A stretch of 56,654 nt of DNA, taken from Deltaproteobacteria bacterium (lineage in GTDB: Bacteria; Myxococcota_A; UBA9042). The translations under genes and the position numbers were made by a program. Below are positions 1 through 8,740 of this stretch, one piece after another. The notes under the pieces were generated by a model. It was given only the letters and a program-made list of their open reading frames with translations. It made no database searches and had not been told where the DNA came from. The first letter of the stretch is position 1, and each line of letters starts with the position of its first letter. The stretch covers positions 1 to 56,654 of the forward strand of contig JACRCU010000484.1 in NCBI GenBank assembly GCA_016218865.1, read 5' to 3'.

Positions 1-1
1 C

Positions 2-2929
2 CACCTGGGCTTTGCGCTGCGCACGGTCGATCCCATGGGCGTGCCGTTGCCGATCGAGACCACCGCGGCCTGTCCGGGCGACGTCGCCGACCCGGCCCAA
101 CCAGCGCCGAGCGCGAACGAAGCGGCGGTATTCGGCCTCACCTGGCGCGCCGACCAACCGATTCCGGCCGACGTGGCCGCGGCGCTGCTGCAGCTCGATT
201 GGCACGGCTGGCCGGTGCCCGAAGCGCTGCACGAGCAACTCTCCAGCATGGCTCCCGACGATCTGCCCAGCAGCACCGCCGTGGCGTTGGCCCACGCCAA
301 CTTGTCTGGGGAGCCGGGCGATCGCGCCGAACTGCTGGACCGCTGGCAGCAATTGCGGCCCGACGACGCGGTGCTCATGGCGGCGCGCGCGGCGGCGCTG
401 GACGAAATTGGCCATGCTGACCAAGGGCATCGGCTGTGGGTGAATTGGTCGCGCGCCCACCAGCGCCAGCCCGAGTATCGCTCCACAGCGGCCTGCCGGC
501 AGCGAGTGGCGCTGTGGCGACGCATCTCGGGGGATGGGGCCGCCAGTCGGCTGCTGGACACGTGTCGGCGACAGTGGCCCGATGTGCCGGCGATGCAAGC
601 GGATTGGGCCAGGCAGCTCGAATCCTGGGACGACATCCGTGCGGCGATCGCCGCCCACAGCGCCCTCGCCGGGCAGTCGCCGCGCGCCGACACTCGGGCG
701 CGGCTCGCCGGGGCCCTGATGCAGGCCGGCAAGCTCGCCGAGGCAGCGGCACTGCTTGACGATTTTCGGGCCAAGTACCCGGGGCATACGCGCCCTCTGG
801 AGCAACTGGCCCGCGCCTGGCTGGACGAAGGGCAGTTGGACCAAGCCGAGGCATGGCTGCAGCGCGTGGCCAGCGCGCAACGCCGCACCCAGTGGCTGGA
901 TTTTGCGGCGCGCCTGGCCCTCCGGCGCGGCCAGAGCGACCTGGCCCAGCGGCACCTGCGCCAAGCTGCGGCCATGGCGCCCCAGCGCGCGGACTTGCGG
1001 GCGCGCCTGCAGCGCTTGAGCAAGGGCGCCGACACGCTGAGTGCCCACCACCGCGATCTGCTGGCGCTGGCGCAAAGTGAGCGCGGCAAGGCGCGGGCGG
1101 TGCCTCTGGAAGTCCGCTTCCGGCAAGTTGTCTTGCAGGCGCTGGGCAACGGGCAGCAGGCGCGGCGCGAGGCCGAACTGACCTACCTGGGGCCCAACTG
1201 CAACGGCACCCACACCGTGGCGGTCGACTATGCGCCCGACCTGTCGCAGGCCGACGTGCTGCAGGCGCTGGTGGTGCGGGCCGATGGCCGCATCGACCGC
1301 AACGTGGCGCAAAGTGTCGACCGGTACACCCAAGACGACTCGGGCATGTACTTTGATCTGGAGCGAATTTCGCTCACTTTCAAGAGCTTGCGCCCCGGCG
1401 ACGCCATCGTGGTCGAGTACGAGGTGCGCGACCTGGGCCCGGCGCCATTTGGCCTGGTTTTTGGCGAGCTTCTGCAACTGGCCGATGCGGCGCCGGTGCG
1501 CCAGACCGAGGTGGCGGTGCAACTGCCGGGCGACATGCCACTGCACTTCGCGCTGTACGATCCCCTGCGCCCCGACGCGACCGCGCCGCCCCCGGAAGTG
1601 AGCCTGGTGGGCCGCGCGGACGAGGGCGGTCCATGGCGGCAATGGCGCTGGCAGATCGCGGCGTTGCCGGCCCTGCCGACCGATGCCGATGCGCCGGGCG
1701 ACACCGAGCTCGGCGTCTACCTGCACCTGTCGTCGATGGCGAACTGGCGCGACGCGGCCCGGTGGTATGGCGACGTGCTGGGACAGGCGCTGCCCAAGCC
1801 CGGCCAAGACGCCGTGATCCGCGATCTGGCGCGCAAGCTGACCGCCGGCAAGGCCGATCGCGCCGGCAAGATCAAGGCGGTGTTCGAGTATGCGCGCAGC
1901 CAAGTGCGCTATGTTGGGCTGGAATTCGGTATCCACAGCCTGAAGCCGCACGCGCCGCGCGAGGTGGTGTTGCGGCAATTCGGCGACTGCAAAGACAAGG
2001 CGGCGCTGATCGTGGCACTGCTGGCCGAGGTCGACATCGCCGCGCAGGTGGCGCTGGTGCGGACCGCCGACGGCGGCAAGCTGGCCGACGGCGTGGCCTC
2101 GCTGGGCGTGTTCAACCACGCGATTGCGTACATCGAAGACGAGGAGCTGTGGCTGGACGCTACGGCCAACCTCAACGACATGGCCGAACTGCCCGGCGGC
2201 GACGCGGGCGGCATGGCCCTGCGCATCGGCGAGGACGCGCCCGGCACCTTGGAAACGCTGCCGGAACTGCGGGTAGAGAGCGAGCACGAGCGGCGCGAGG
2301 TGTCGTGGCAACTCAAAGGCGACGGCGGCGCCGACCTGCAGTGGCGCGCCGAGTTGCGTGGCGCCGTGGCTGCCGAGGTCCGCGCGCGCCTGACCGCCGC
2401 GGCCACTCGCAAAGAGCGCGTGGAGCAAGACTTGGCCGCGCGCTGGCCGGGCTTGGCGGTGGCGAGCCTGCTGGCCCATGGCATCGACCCGATCGAAGCG
2501 AGCGTTCGGCTGGAAGCCAGCGGGCAGGTGCCGAAGCTGGGCCAGCTGCGCGATGGCCGCTGGACCATGGCGCCGCTGCGCCCGGGTCAGAGCTGGTCGG
2601 CGGCGCTGGCCGGCGAACAGGTGCGCAAGGCCGACGTGGTGCTGACGCGGCCAGTCGCCATCTCAGAGATTGTCCGCGTGCGAGCGCCGCCCGGCTGGCG
2701 CCACGAGCCGCGCCTGGCGCTGCAGATGCTGCAAACCAAGGTGGGCAAGCTGCGCTTGCAGTCGCGGGTAGAGGGCGATCAACTGGTGTTGGAGGTCGAT
2801 CTGAGTGTGGCGCCGCGGCGGATTGCGGCGGCGGACTACCCGGCGCTGCGCAAGTTCGTGGCGCAGGTCGACGACGCGCTGGGACAGGAGTTTGCACTGG
2901 TGCGCGCCACCGGCGGGGGTGCGCCATGA
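2..2929 (+). CDS. DUF3857/transglutaminase-like protein with N-terminal TPR region (5' partial)
   Basis: The frame is open from the left edge, so the true start lies outside the window; the first internal ATG is at 35, and residue numbers here count from it. The N-terminal third is Ala/Leu-rich helical repeats of TPR type. A DUF3857-like beta-sandwich follows (about residues 380-530), then a transglutaminase core. The core has an apparent catalytic triad: Cys652 in GDCKDKAA, His695 in FNHAIAY and Asp708 in WLDATAN. Proteins of this family are usually exported and work in the periplasm or outer envelope; their substrates are mostly unknown. The stop overlaps the ATG of the next gene (ATGA), so the two are translationally coupled. 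The domain call is firm; any specific cross-linking or protease role would be guesswork. Confidence 0.85.
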   Translation, partial: HLGFALRTVDPMGVPLPIETTAACPGDVADPAQPAPSANEAAVFGLTWRADQPIPADVAAALLQLDWHGWPVPEALHEQLSSMAPDDLPSSTAVALAHANLSGEPGDRAELLDRWQQLRPDDAVLMAARAAALDEIGHADQGHRLWVNWSRAHQRQPEYRSTAACRQRVALWRRISGDGAASRLLDTCRRQWPDVPAMQADWARQLESWDDIRAAIAAHSALAGQSPRADTRARLAGALMQAGKLAEAAALLDDFRAKYPGHTRPLEQLARAWLDEGQLDQAEAWLQRVASAQRRTQWLDFAARLALRRGQSDLAQRHLRQAAAMAPQRADLRARLQRLSKGADTLSAHHRDLLALAQSERGKARAVPLEVRFRQVVLQALGNGQQARREAELTYLGPNCNGTHTVAVDYAPDLSQADVLQALVVRADGRIDRNVAQSVDRYTQDDSGMYFDLERISLTFKSLRPGDAIVVEYEVRDLGPAPFGLVFGELLQLADAAPVRQTEVAVQLPGDMPLHFALYDPLRPDATAPPPEVSLVGRADEGGPWRQWRWQIAALPALPTDADAPGDTELGVYLHLSSMANWRDAARWYGDVLGQALPKPGQDAVIRDLARKLTAGKADRAGKIKAVFEYARSQVRYVGLEFGIHSLKPHAPREVVLRQFGDCKDKAALIVALLAEVDIAAQVALVRTADGGKLADGVASLGVFNHAIAYIEDEELWLDATANLNDMAELPGGDAGGMALRIGEDAPGTLETLPELRVESEHERREVSWQLKGDGGADLQWRAELRGAVAAEVRARLTAAATRKERVEQDLAARWPGLAVASLLAHGIDPIEASVRLEASGQVPKLGQLRDGRWTMAPLRPGQSWSAALAGEQVRKADVVLTRPVAISEIVRVRAPPGWRHEPRLALQMLQTKVGKLRLQSRVEGDQLVLEVDLSVAPRRIAAADYPALRKFVAQVDDALGQEFALVRATGGGAP

Positions 2930-5900
2930 CCAAGCTATTCGGCAAGGCTGGGTTGGCGCTTATGATGCTCGCGGCCTTGGCGGCGTGCAGCGCCCCGCAA
3001 CAGGCGTGGGAGGTCGACGCCGATCTGGACGAGGTAGAGGCCCGGGCCCGCGCGGACTTGCGCGAGGAGGCCGCTGCTCCGGGCGGGCGCGCGCAAATGG
3101 CGTGGCTGTGCTTGCTGCACGGCCGTGCCTGTTCGGCGGTGGCCGCTCCACCGCTCGACGGCGCCCCAACGCTGGAGCGAACGGTGCGGGTCGCGCTGCT
3201 GACCGATGGCCTGGCCGCGACCGATCGAGCCGTGGCGGCGTGGTGCGACGTGGCCCAGGCCGCACTGGACAGCCCGCAACCCGAGGCCGAGGCCGTGGCG
3301 ACTGCGGCGGCCCGGCGCATCGGCAAGCTGGGACGTGCCGACCCCTGGGCGACCAAGGCGGTGCTGGCCAAGCGCGGCGAGGTCGTGGTGGCGCTGTTGC
3401 AGCAGGGCCCGGTGCGCGAGCGCTTGCGGCGAGCGCGGGAATTGGCGGAGTTGTTGCCCGCGGGAGCGCCGACCTGGGTGCGACCGGCGCTGCAGCAAGC
3501 GACTGCGCCGTGGAGCCGTCGCCTGCTGACTGGCATGTCCGGCGACGTCGAACTGCCGCTCTGGACAACGGCGACGAGCGCCAACTTGCCCGCCCACTTC
3601 GTCGGTTCGAGCGGCGTCGCGTCGCTGGGACTGGCCGCCGAGCCGCCGGGCATCTACCACGTCCGCGCCACCTGGCGGAGTCGCCAAGACGATCCGCAAC
3701 TGCAGCTGGCGGTCGACAGCGCCCGGCCGCTGCGCGCGTGGCTGGACGGCCAACCGCTGCAGGCCTTGGCGAACGGCGCCGACATTACCCCCAAAGCCGG
3801 CTTGCGCACTCTGGATTTGCTGGTTCCGGCCAGTGCCGACGGCGAGACGGTGTGGCTGGGCTGGTTTGCCCGAGAGGGGGTGGGCCCAGATCGCGTGGCC
3901 ACGCGCCAGCCGTTGCCGCCGGGTTTGGCCAAAGCCTTGGCGGTATTGGGCGATCCGCGCGGGTCGGCCCGCCGCGAGCTGCAGCAGTGGTTCCCCAAGG
4001 CCCTGATCGCCGAGCTGGGCGAGGTCCTGCTGGGTGGTGCGGCAGCCGAAGCGGCCGACCTTCTGCTGGGCGTGTGGCCTCGGCACGCCGATGCCGTAGT
4101 GAGCGACGCGGCCCGCCATGTCGACGATGGCAACGCCCAGCTCGCGCTGCGCAGCCTGGCCACGCTGGAGCCATCGGGCGAGGGCCAGCGCGTCACCACC
4201 GAGGGCCGCACCGACGTGGCGCTGCTGCAGGGGCGAGCCTATGCGGCCATCGGACTGGACGATCTGGCCGCGGCTGCCGCCGAACAAGCGGCCCGCCGCG
4301 CCGATGGGCACTGCGGAGTTTGGCTGCAAGCGCTTGAATTGGCTACCGATATTGGCAACAAGCCCGCGCTGCGCCACATCCTGGCCGGAGCGCAACCCTG
4401 CGACGCCTCCGACCGCAGCCTGGTGCAAGCCGCGGCGTGGCGCGCCATCGGCCGACCGGACAAGGCCACCGAGCTGACGGTAGCGGCGCTCGCGGTACCC
4501 GCCCAGGCGCGCGAAGCCCGCCGCCGTCTGGAGGCGACCCAAGGCGAACCGGTAACGGCGGAGCTGCCGGGGTGGCTGCGCGACCGCGGCACCGAGCAGT
4601 GGTTGGCCTACCAGGCGTTGGCGTTGGGTCGGCCGGATGCACCCGCCGCGCGCCGGGAGGCCGAGTGGCTGCAGGCGCAGGACCAGCTCGACGCCATCCT
4701 GGTCGGCGCAGAGGCCAGTTCGACGATCCGCCAGCGCGCCTTGCAGGCGGGAGCGCGGGCGCCATGGCACAGCTTCTTGCGCGACGGCAAGGCCTTGGCG
4801 CAGGCAGCCGACGACCCCAGCTGGGCGAGCTCGGCCAGCACCGCTTACCTGCTGGACCAGGAAATCGTGGTGTTGCTGCCGCGGGGTGGGGCGCTGCGCC
4901 GCGTGCACCAGGTCCTGCGGGTGCTGACCGACGACGCCGCCGACCAGGTAGGCGAAGTGCGCGTGGCCCAGGGCGCAGACCTGGAGTTTGCCCGCACCCT
5001 GCTGGCCGATGGCACCGTGGTCGCGGCAGCGGCCACCGCAGACAAAGAGACCATTTCGCTGCGCGCGGTCGCCAGCGGCGCCGCGGTGGAATACGCGCAG
5101 GTCGTGCTGGTCGAACCCGAGGACCCGACCACGGGTGCTACCCGCTTGGACCCCTTCTTGCTGCAGTCTGGCGATGGACCGACGCGCCTGTCGGAGTACG
5201 TCGTCTTGGTTCCCACCGGTCTTGCCGTCGATCTGCGCCCTTCGCTGCGGGCACCGCCGCCCGAGCAGCGCCTCCTGCCCGGGTGGACCGCCTACATCTT
5301 CCGCAGCGCCAACGTGCCGCGCGCCCGCATCGAGCCGCGCGCCGTGCGCCCCGATCTGGCCCTTCCGAGTGTGCAAGTCGCCAGCCGCAATAGCCTGGCG
5401 GCGCTGATCGAGCCCTGGGATGAACGCCTGGAGGCCGCAGCCCAGGCCACCAGCCCAGAAATCGACAAGTGGCAGGCCTTGCTGCTGGCCCAACCCGAGG
5501 GCCTGCCGCGCTGGCGCTACCTGGCACAGCGGCTGGCGCGCGGCGTGCAGCACAGCCACGACGGCGGCGCCCCAGGGTCCCCGTCGGCGGCCCTGCAGCA
5601 GCAACGCGGCGACCGCGCAGCGGTTTTCTACAGCATGCTGCGGCAGCAGGGCTTGGCGGCGTGCATGGTGCGGGTCCACAGCCTGGCCCGCCAGGCGCCG
5701 CGCGCCGGTGCACAATCGCTCGATCCACTGGACTTCCCGATGGAACTGGTGCGGTTCGAACTGGCCGACGGCCCCCACTGGTACGACCCGGGCCTGGAGG
5801 GCGGCCTGCTCGATCACCTCCGCTCGGGCCTGCGCGGCCGGCCGGCGCTGGCGGTGGGCTGCAAGACCAGCGACCGGCGCATCACAACGCCACAATTGGG

Positions 5901-6519
5901 CCAAGACCGCGACGCTCGCGAGGTGACGGCCGAGTTGGACTGGCGCGACGACGGCAGCGTCGAGGCCAGCTTCCGCGAGCACCTGACCGGGGCGGTCGCC
6001 GCCTTCGTGCGGCAATTCTTGACCACGGCCACCGCCGACGAGCGCAGCGCGCTGTTCGTGGAGCTGGCCAAGGGCGTGCTGCCTGGAGCGCAGGTCGAAG
6101 GCGCCGACATCCAAGGCCTGGCCGACCCGGATGGGCCGCTGGATCTGCGCTGGACCCTGCGCAGCGAAGCCAGCGAGAGCCGCCGCCAGACGCTGGCGCT
6201 GGGGCTGTTGCCGTCGGAGTTGGGCAAGGATTTCGCGGCCCTGCCCGCCCGGACCATGCCGCTGGTGTTCGGCCACGGCCAACGCCAACAACTGCGGCTG
6301 CTGGTGCGGTCTTCGGCGCCGCTGCAACCGCTTCCGGATCAGACCGGCCGCACGCCCCACGTCGCCTGGCAACGGCGCTGGCAGCCACAGCCGGGCGGCG
6401 CCGTGCTCGAATGGCAGGTGGCAACTACGCCGGGCGTGGTGGAGGTCGAGGCCTACCGGGAGTTTGCCGCCGCTGCCCAGGGCGCCGATGCCGCCGAGCA
6501 CGTCCGCCTGCGGCGCTGA
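2926..6519 (+). CDS. DUF3857/transglutaminase-like lipoprotein, catalytic Cys absent
   Basis: The ATG at 2926 overlaps the stop of the preceding gene and gives 1,197 residues. The N-terminus is a lipoprotein signal with lipobox LAAC at about residues 21-24, so the protein should be lipid-anchored. The middle is helical repeats, and the last 550 residues mirror the upstream protein, with a DUF3857-like segment followed by a transglutaminase-like fold. The position matching the catalytic Cys reads GDRAAVF (Arg897), and the His region reads DFPMELV, while the WYDPG aspartate is kept. It is therefore probably a non-enzymatic paralogue, perhaps a partner or regulator of the intact enzyme beside it. 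The frame can be extended far upstream, but that stretch is only the shadow of gene 1. Confidence 0.82.
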   Translation: MTKLFGKAGLALMMLAALAACSAPQQAWEVDADLDEVEARARADLREEAAAPGGRAQMAWLCLLHGRACSAVAAPPLDGAPTLERTVRVALLTDGLAATDRAVAAWCDVAQAALDSPQPEAEAVATAAARRIGKLGRADPWATKAVLAKRGEVVVALLQQGPVRERLRRARELAELLPAGAPTWVRPALQQATAPWSRRLLTGMSGDVELPLWTTATSANLPAHFVGSSGVASLGLAAEPPGIYHVRATWRSRQDDPQLQLAVDSARPLRAWLDGQPLQALANGADITPKAGLRTLDLLVPASADGETVWLGWFAREGVGPDRVATRQPLPPGLAKALAVLGDPRGSARRELQQWFPKALIAELGEVLLGGAAAEAADLLLGVWPRHADAVVSDAARHVDDGNAQLALRSLATLEPSGEGQRVTTEGRTDVALLQGRAYAAIGLDDLAAAAAEQAARRADGHCGVWLQALELATDIGNKPALRHILAGAQPCDASDRSLVQAAAWRAIGRPDKATELTVAALAVPAQAREARRRLEATQGEPVTAELPGWLRDRGTEQWLAYQALALGRPDAPAARREAEWLQAQDQLDAILVGAEASSTIRQRALQAGARAPWHSFLRDGKALAQAADDPSWASSASTAYLLDQEIVVLLPRGGALRRVHQVLRVLTDDAADQVGEVRVAQGADLEFARTLLADGTVVAAAATADKETISLRAVASGAAVEYAQVVLVEPEDPTTGATRLDPFLLQSGDGPTRLSEYVVLVPTGLAVDLRPSLRAPPPEQRLLPGWTAYIFRSANVPRARIEPRAVRPDLALPSVQVASRNSLAALIEPWDERLEAAAQATSPEIDKWQALLLAQPEGLPRWRYLAQRLARGVQHSHDGGAPGSPSAALQQQRGDRAAVFYSMLRQQGLAACMVRVHSLARQAPRAGAQSLDPLDFPMELVRFELADGPHWYDPGLEGGLLDHLRSGLRGRPALAVGCKTSDRRITTPQLGQDRDAREVTAELDWRDDGSVEASFREHLTGAVAAFVRQFLTTATADERSALFVELAKGVLPGAQVEGADIQGLADPDGPLDLRWTLRSEASESRRQTLALGLLPSELGKDFAALPARTMPLVFGHGQRQQLRLLVRSSAPLQPLPDQTGRTPHVAWQRRWQPQPGGAVLEWQVATTPGVVEVEAYREFAAAAQGADAAEHVRLRR

Positions 6520-6541
6520 GCGCGGCGGACCCGGGCGGAGT

Positions 6542-6618
6542 TCCGTTCAATCCGACTGAAAGGACTGGGCGAGTCTCAGCGCCCGAACGGGACATCACGC
6601 CCAATTCTCGCCAGTGGC
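6542..6618 (+). repeat. 77-bp diverged direct repeat, copy 1
   Basis: This intergenic segment aligns without gaps to 8589-8665; I count 53 of 77 identical positions by eye. The ends are best conserved: TCCGTTCAAT at the left and ATTCTCGCCA at the right, 62 bp apart in both copies. It lies between the end of the convergent lipoprotein gene and the 3' end of the anti-sigma gene. The other copy lies upstream of the sigma gene, so the pair brackets the sigma/anti-sigma cassette. Its function is unknown. Confidence 0.6.
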
Positions 6619-6666
6619 CAATCCGGCCCAAGGGGCCCTTTCGGCGAAAATCCGGTGCAGTGCCTG

Positions 6667-7788
6667 TCAGTAGGAAGTCTTCTCGCTGGCCGGCGCCGCG
6701 GACTTGGCGGGCGCCGCCTTGGCCTTGTTCGGCACGCCGCCGGGCGAGGACTCGTTGGCGTTGCTCGCCGCCAGAGCCTGATCAGCCCACTGCGCCGTCT
6801 TGCCGTCGCCCGCCTGCAGCGCCACCGCCCGCAGCTTGACCAGGAGTGCCTTGCGCTTGGCCGGATCGGTCGTTTTGTCGACCGCGGCCTTGAGTTGCTG
6901 CACGTCGGACTTGGCCACCTCGGCGCTGTCCTTGGCGACGTCCTGAGTCTTCTTGTCCTGCGCGACCGCCATCGGCTCGGCTTCGGCCTTGGCTTCGGCC
7001 CGCGGCGCTTGCGCAAACTGGTTGGCCTTGTTCATGGCCTCCAAGTTCTGGCCCCGGTTCTCCGCAGCGCGCGCCATGCCCATCACCGGGGCGGGCGGCA
7101 GCTTGCGCTGGTCGTCGGCGATGCCCTCGGCCAGGGCGGCCTGCTGCGGCGCCTGCCGCTCCGGTTCGGTATTGGCAGCCATGTCGGGAGCGATCGACGC
7201 CGGTTGCGCGGCAATGGTCCGGGTTGGCCGCGCGGCTTCGGCCTTGGCGACGGCGGGCGGCGGCTCGGCGACTGCAGGCGGCGGGGCAGCGGCCGGCGGG
7301 CTCGGCGGCTTGTCTCCCTCTTTGGCAATACCTTGGGCCACTTGCGCCTCCGCCGGCGGGTTCGGCGCTGGGGCCGGCGCGGCCTGCGCCACTTCCGGCG
7401 GAGCCAAGGGCTCGCTGACCGCAACCGCACCGGCATCAACCGCCGGCTTGCTCTCGCGCTGACCGACCGCGACCAGCAATGCCAGCGCGGCGGCCGTGGC
7501 GAGGATCGGGCCAGGGCGCATCAGAAATTCCGCGATCTTGGACCACAGCGACTGCGGTCGCTCGGACGCCGCTTGCGCCGCAGCAGTCAGAACCGCCGAT
7601 CGCACCGCTGGCGACACGTCCGGCAGGGGCAAGGCCGCCAACCGCTCGTGGATCACCACCATCTGCTCAATTTCTTCGCGCCACGCCGCCGGCACGTCTT
7701 CCGGCCGACCGCCCGCCAGCCGCCGCTCGTAGGCGTCGACGAAGGCTGCGTCGTCGTGTTCGCGCTTGTCGTGGGTCATCTCGACCAT
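6667..7788 (-). CDS. putative membrane anti-sigma factor
   Basis: This is a 373-residue protein encoded 60 bp downstream of the ECF sigma gene. Start: ATG at 7788 preceded by GGGAGGAG at good spacing. Residues 1-90 are a charged, helical cytoplasmic part with AWREEIEQM. There is one membrane segment at about 92-109 (ILATAAALALLVAVG). The outer part, about 260 residues, is low complexity and rich in Ala, Pro, Glu and Lys. No clear zinc-binding HxxxCxxC motif of the ZAS class is visible. The role as an anti-sigma is inferred from gene order and the cytoplasm-TM-periplasm layout, which is the usual arrangement for ECF pairs; sequence similarity alone would not prove it. Confidence 0.65.
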   Translation of the reverse strand: MVEMTHDKREHDDAAFVDAYERRLAGGRPEDVPAAWREEIEQMVVIHERLAALPLPDVSPAVRSAVLTAAAQAASERPQSLWSKIAEFLMRPGPILATAAALALLVAVGQRESKPAVDAGAVAVSEPLAPPEVAQAAPAPAPNPPAEAQVAQGIAKEGDKPPSPPAAAPPPAVAEPPPAVAKAEAARPTRTIAAQPASIAPDMAANTEPERQAPQQAALAEGIADDQRKLPPAPVMGMARAAENRGQNLEAMNKANQFAQAPRAEAKAEAEPMAVAQDKKTQDVAKDSAEVAKSDVQQLKAAVDKTTDPAKRKALLVKLRAVALQAGDGKTAQWADQALAASNANESSPGGVPNKAKAAPAKSAAPASEKTSY

Positions 7789-7848
7789 GGTCTCCTCCCG
7801 GTGGGTCCCTGCCTGCGGCCGTTGGGCGCACAGGCTCCCACGGGTCGC

Positions 7849-8466
7849 TTAGGCAAAGTCTGCCAATGCCTCGCGCAAGGCCTTGAGTGCGTACCGCATT
7901 CGGCTCTTGACGGTGTTCTCGTTGGTGGCCGTCGCTTCGGCGATCTCGGCGAAGCTCAAGCCACTGATTTCGCGCAAGGTAAACACCTCACGTTGTTCGT
8001 CCGGCAGCGTCTGCATGGCCGCCTCGTAGGCCTGGCGGAACTGCTTGTCCGCGGTGTTGCGCGAGGCGTCCAGGCCCGGCGCGTCCGAGGCGATGCGCTC
8101 GCCCAGGGTCAGTCCGTCGTCGTCGCCCATCGGCGCGTCGAGCGAGGGGCCCGAGCGGAACTTGTCGCGCCGCGACGCGTCCACGCACAGATTGCGGGCA
8201 ATGGTGTAAAGCCAAGTCTTGAACTTGCTTTGCCCTTTGAACCCTTGTGCATTGCGCACCACCCGTACAAAGGCGTCTTGCACTACGTCGTCGGGACGGG
8301 CTGCCCCCTGCTGAATTGCAAAGGCTTTCAAGGCCCTGCAATGCCGGTCGTACAGCACCCCTAGCGCTCGGCTATCTCCGCCGACGAACCGCTCGTACAG
8401 CGCCTCGTCACTTGCATTCTCTGTGGCCGCAAGAGCCACAAGTGCCGCCATCATCAGGAGCCACAT
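7849..8466 (-). CDS. RNA polymerase ECF sigma factor
   Basis: A 205-residue sigma-70 family protein. Region 2 has DDVVQDAFVRVVRN and the RNAP/-10 contact stretch FKTWLYTIARNLCVDASRR. Region 4 has LPDEQREVFTLREISGLSFAEIAEATATNENTVKSR (split here: LPDEQREVFTLREI, then FAEIAEATATNENTVKSR), a standard helix-turn-helix. Start chosen at ATG 8466 because AAGGAAGGG lies just upstream; longer frames reach 8661 without a ribosome site. With this start the protein has an odd hydrophobic head, WLLMMAALVALAAT, before the usual DEALYERF opening. A later ATG at about 8454 would shorten but not remove it. It is co-directional with the anti-sigma candidate. Confidence 0.9.
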   Translation of the reverse strand: MWLLMMAALVALAATENASDEALYERFVGGDSRALGVLYDRHCRALKAFAIQQGAARPDDVVQDAFVRVVRNAQGFKGQSKFKTWLYTIARNLCVDASRRDKFRSGPSLDAPMGDDDGLTLGERIASDAPGLDASRNTADKQFRQAYEAAMQTLPDEQREVFTLREISGLSFAEIAEATATNENTVKSRMRYALKALREALADFA

Positions 8467-8588
8467 CGGCGCCCTTCCTTTCCGACGCGCCACGCGCGAG
8501 TTCGATCTACCTTGCCGCCAACGGCCTGTCCGCGGCGCCCAGGACCTGAGCCCGGCCTGCCGAATGCGCAGCAGCGGATTGTAGCAAA

Positions 8589-8665
8589 TCCGTTCAATTC
8601 GGCTCGAAAACCCAGGCAATTCTCCGGGCCCGAGCCGGGGTCCCCGCCTGATTCTCGCCAATTGC
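8589..8665 (+). repeat. 77-bp diverged direct repeat, copy 2
   Basis: Partner of 6542-6618, same orientation and same internal spacing. It lies in the leader region upstream of the sigma factor gene (start 8466), between that gene and the putative promoter at 8712-8740, so it would be transcribed in the antisense direction as part of the 5' untranslated region. The rest of 8467-8734 shows no gene. Confidence 0.6.
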
Positions 8666-8711
8666 GTGGCGGGCCCGGGCAGACTTCCACGCGTGAATCA
8701 GGTTGGGGTGC

Positions 8712-8740
8712 ATATTAGCAGGCCGATCGGGCAGTTACAA
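8712..8740 (-). promoter_or_regulatory. possible sigma-70-type promoter for the ECF sigma operon
   Basis: Read on the minus strand, TTGTAA and TAATAT are separated by 17 bases. Each hexamer matches consensus at four of six positions. The -35 overlaps the stop codon of the methyltransferase gene. Transcription would give a leader of about 240 bases carrying the 77-bp repeat. This is a weak prediction; the region is unusually AT-rich for the window. Confidence 0.35.

Noticed and set aside
1633-2925. Upstream extension of the second DUF3857 gene
   Set aside because: This part overlaps the first gene and its translation is Arg/Gly-rich nonsense; the lipoprotein signal at 2926 marks the true start.
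2935-6501. 1,188-codon open frame on the minus strand
   Set aside because: It lies wholly opposite the lipoprotein gene, has no signal or motif, and is the usual antisense shadow in GC-rich DNA. The same applies to long minus frames at 24193-26895, 40187-41791, 42683-45046 and 15498-17177.
6625-6637. GGCCC-AAG-GGGCC hairpin between convergent genes as a terminator
   Set aside because: The stem is short and no T-run follows in either direction; by chance such stems are frequent at this GC content.
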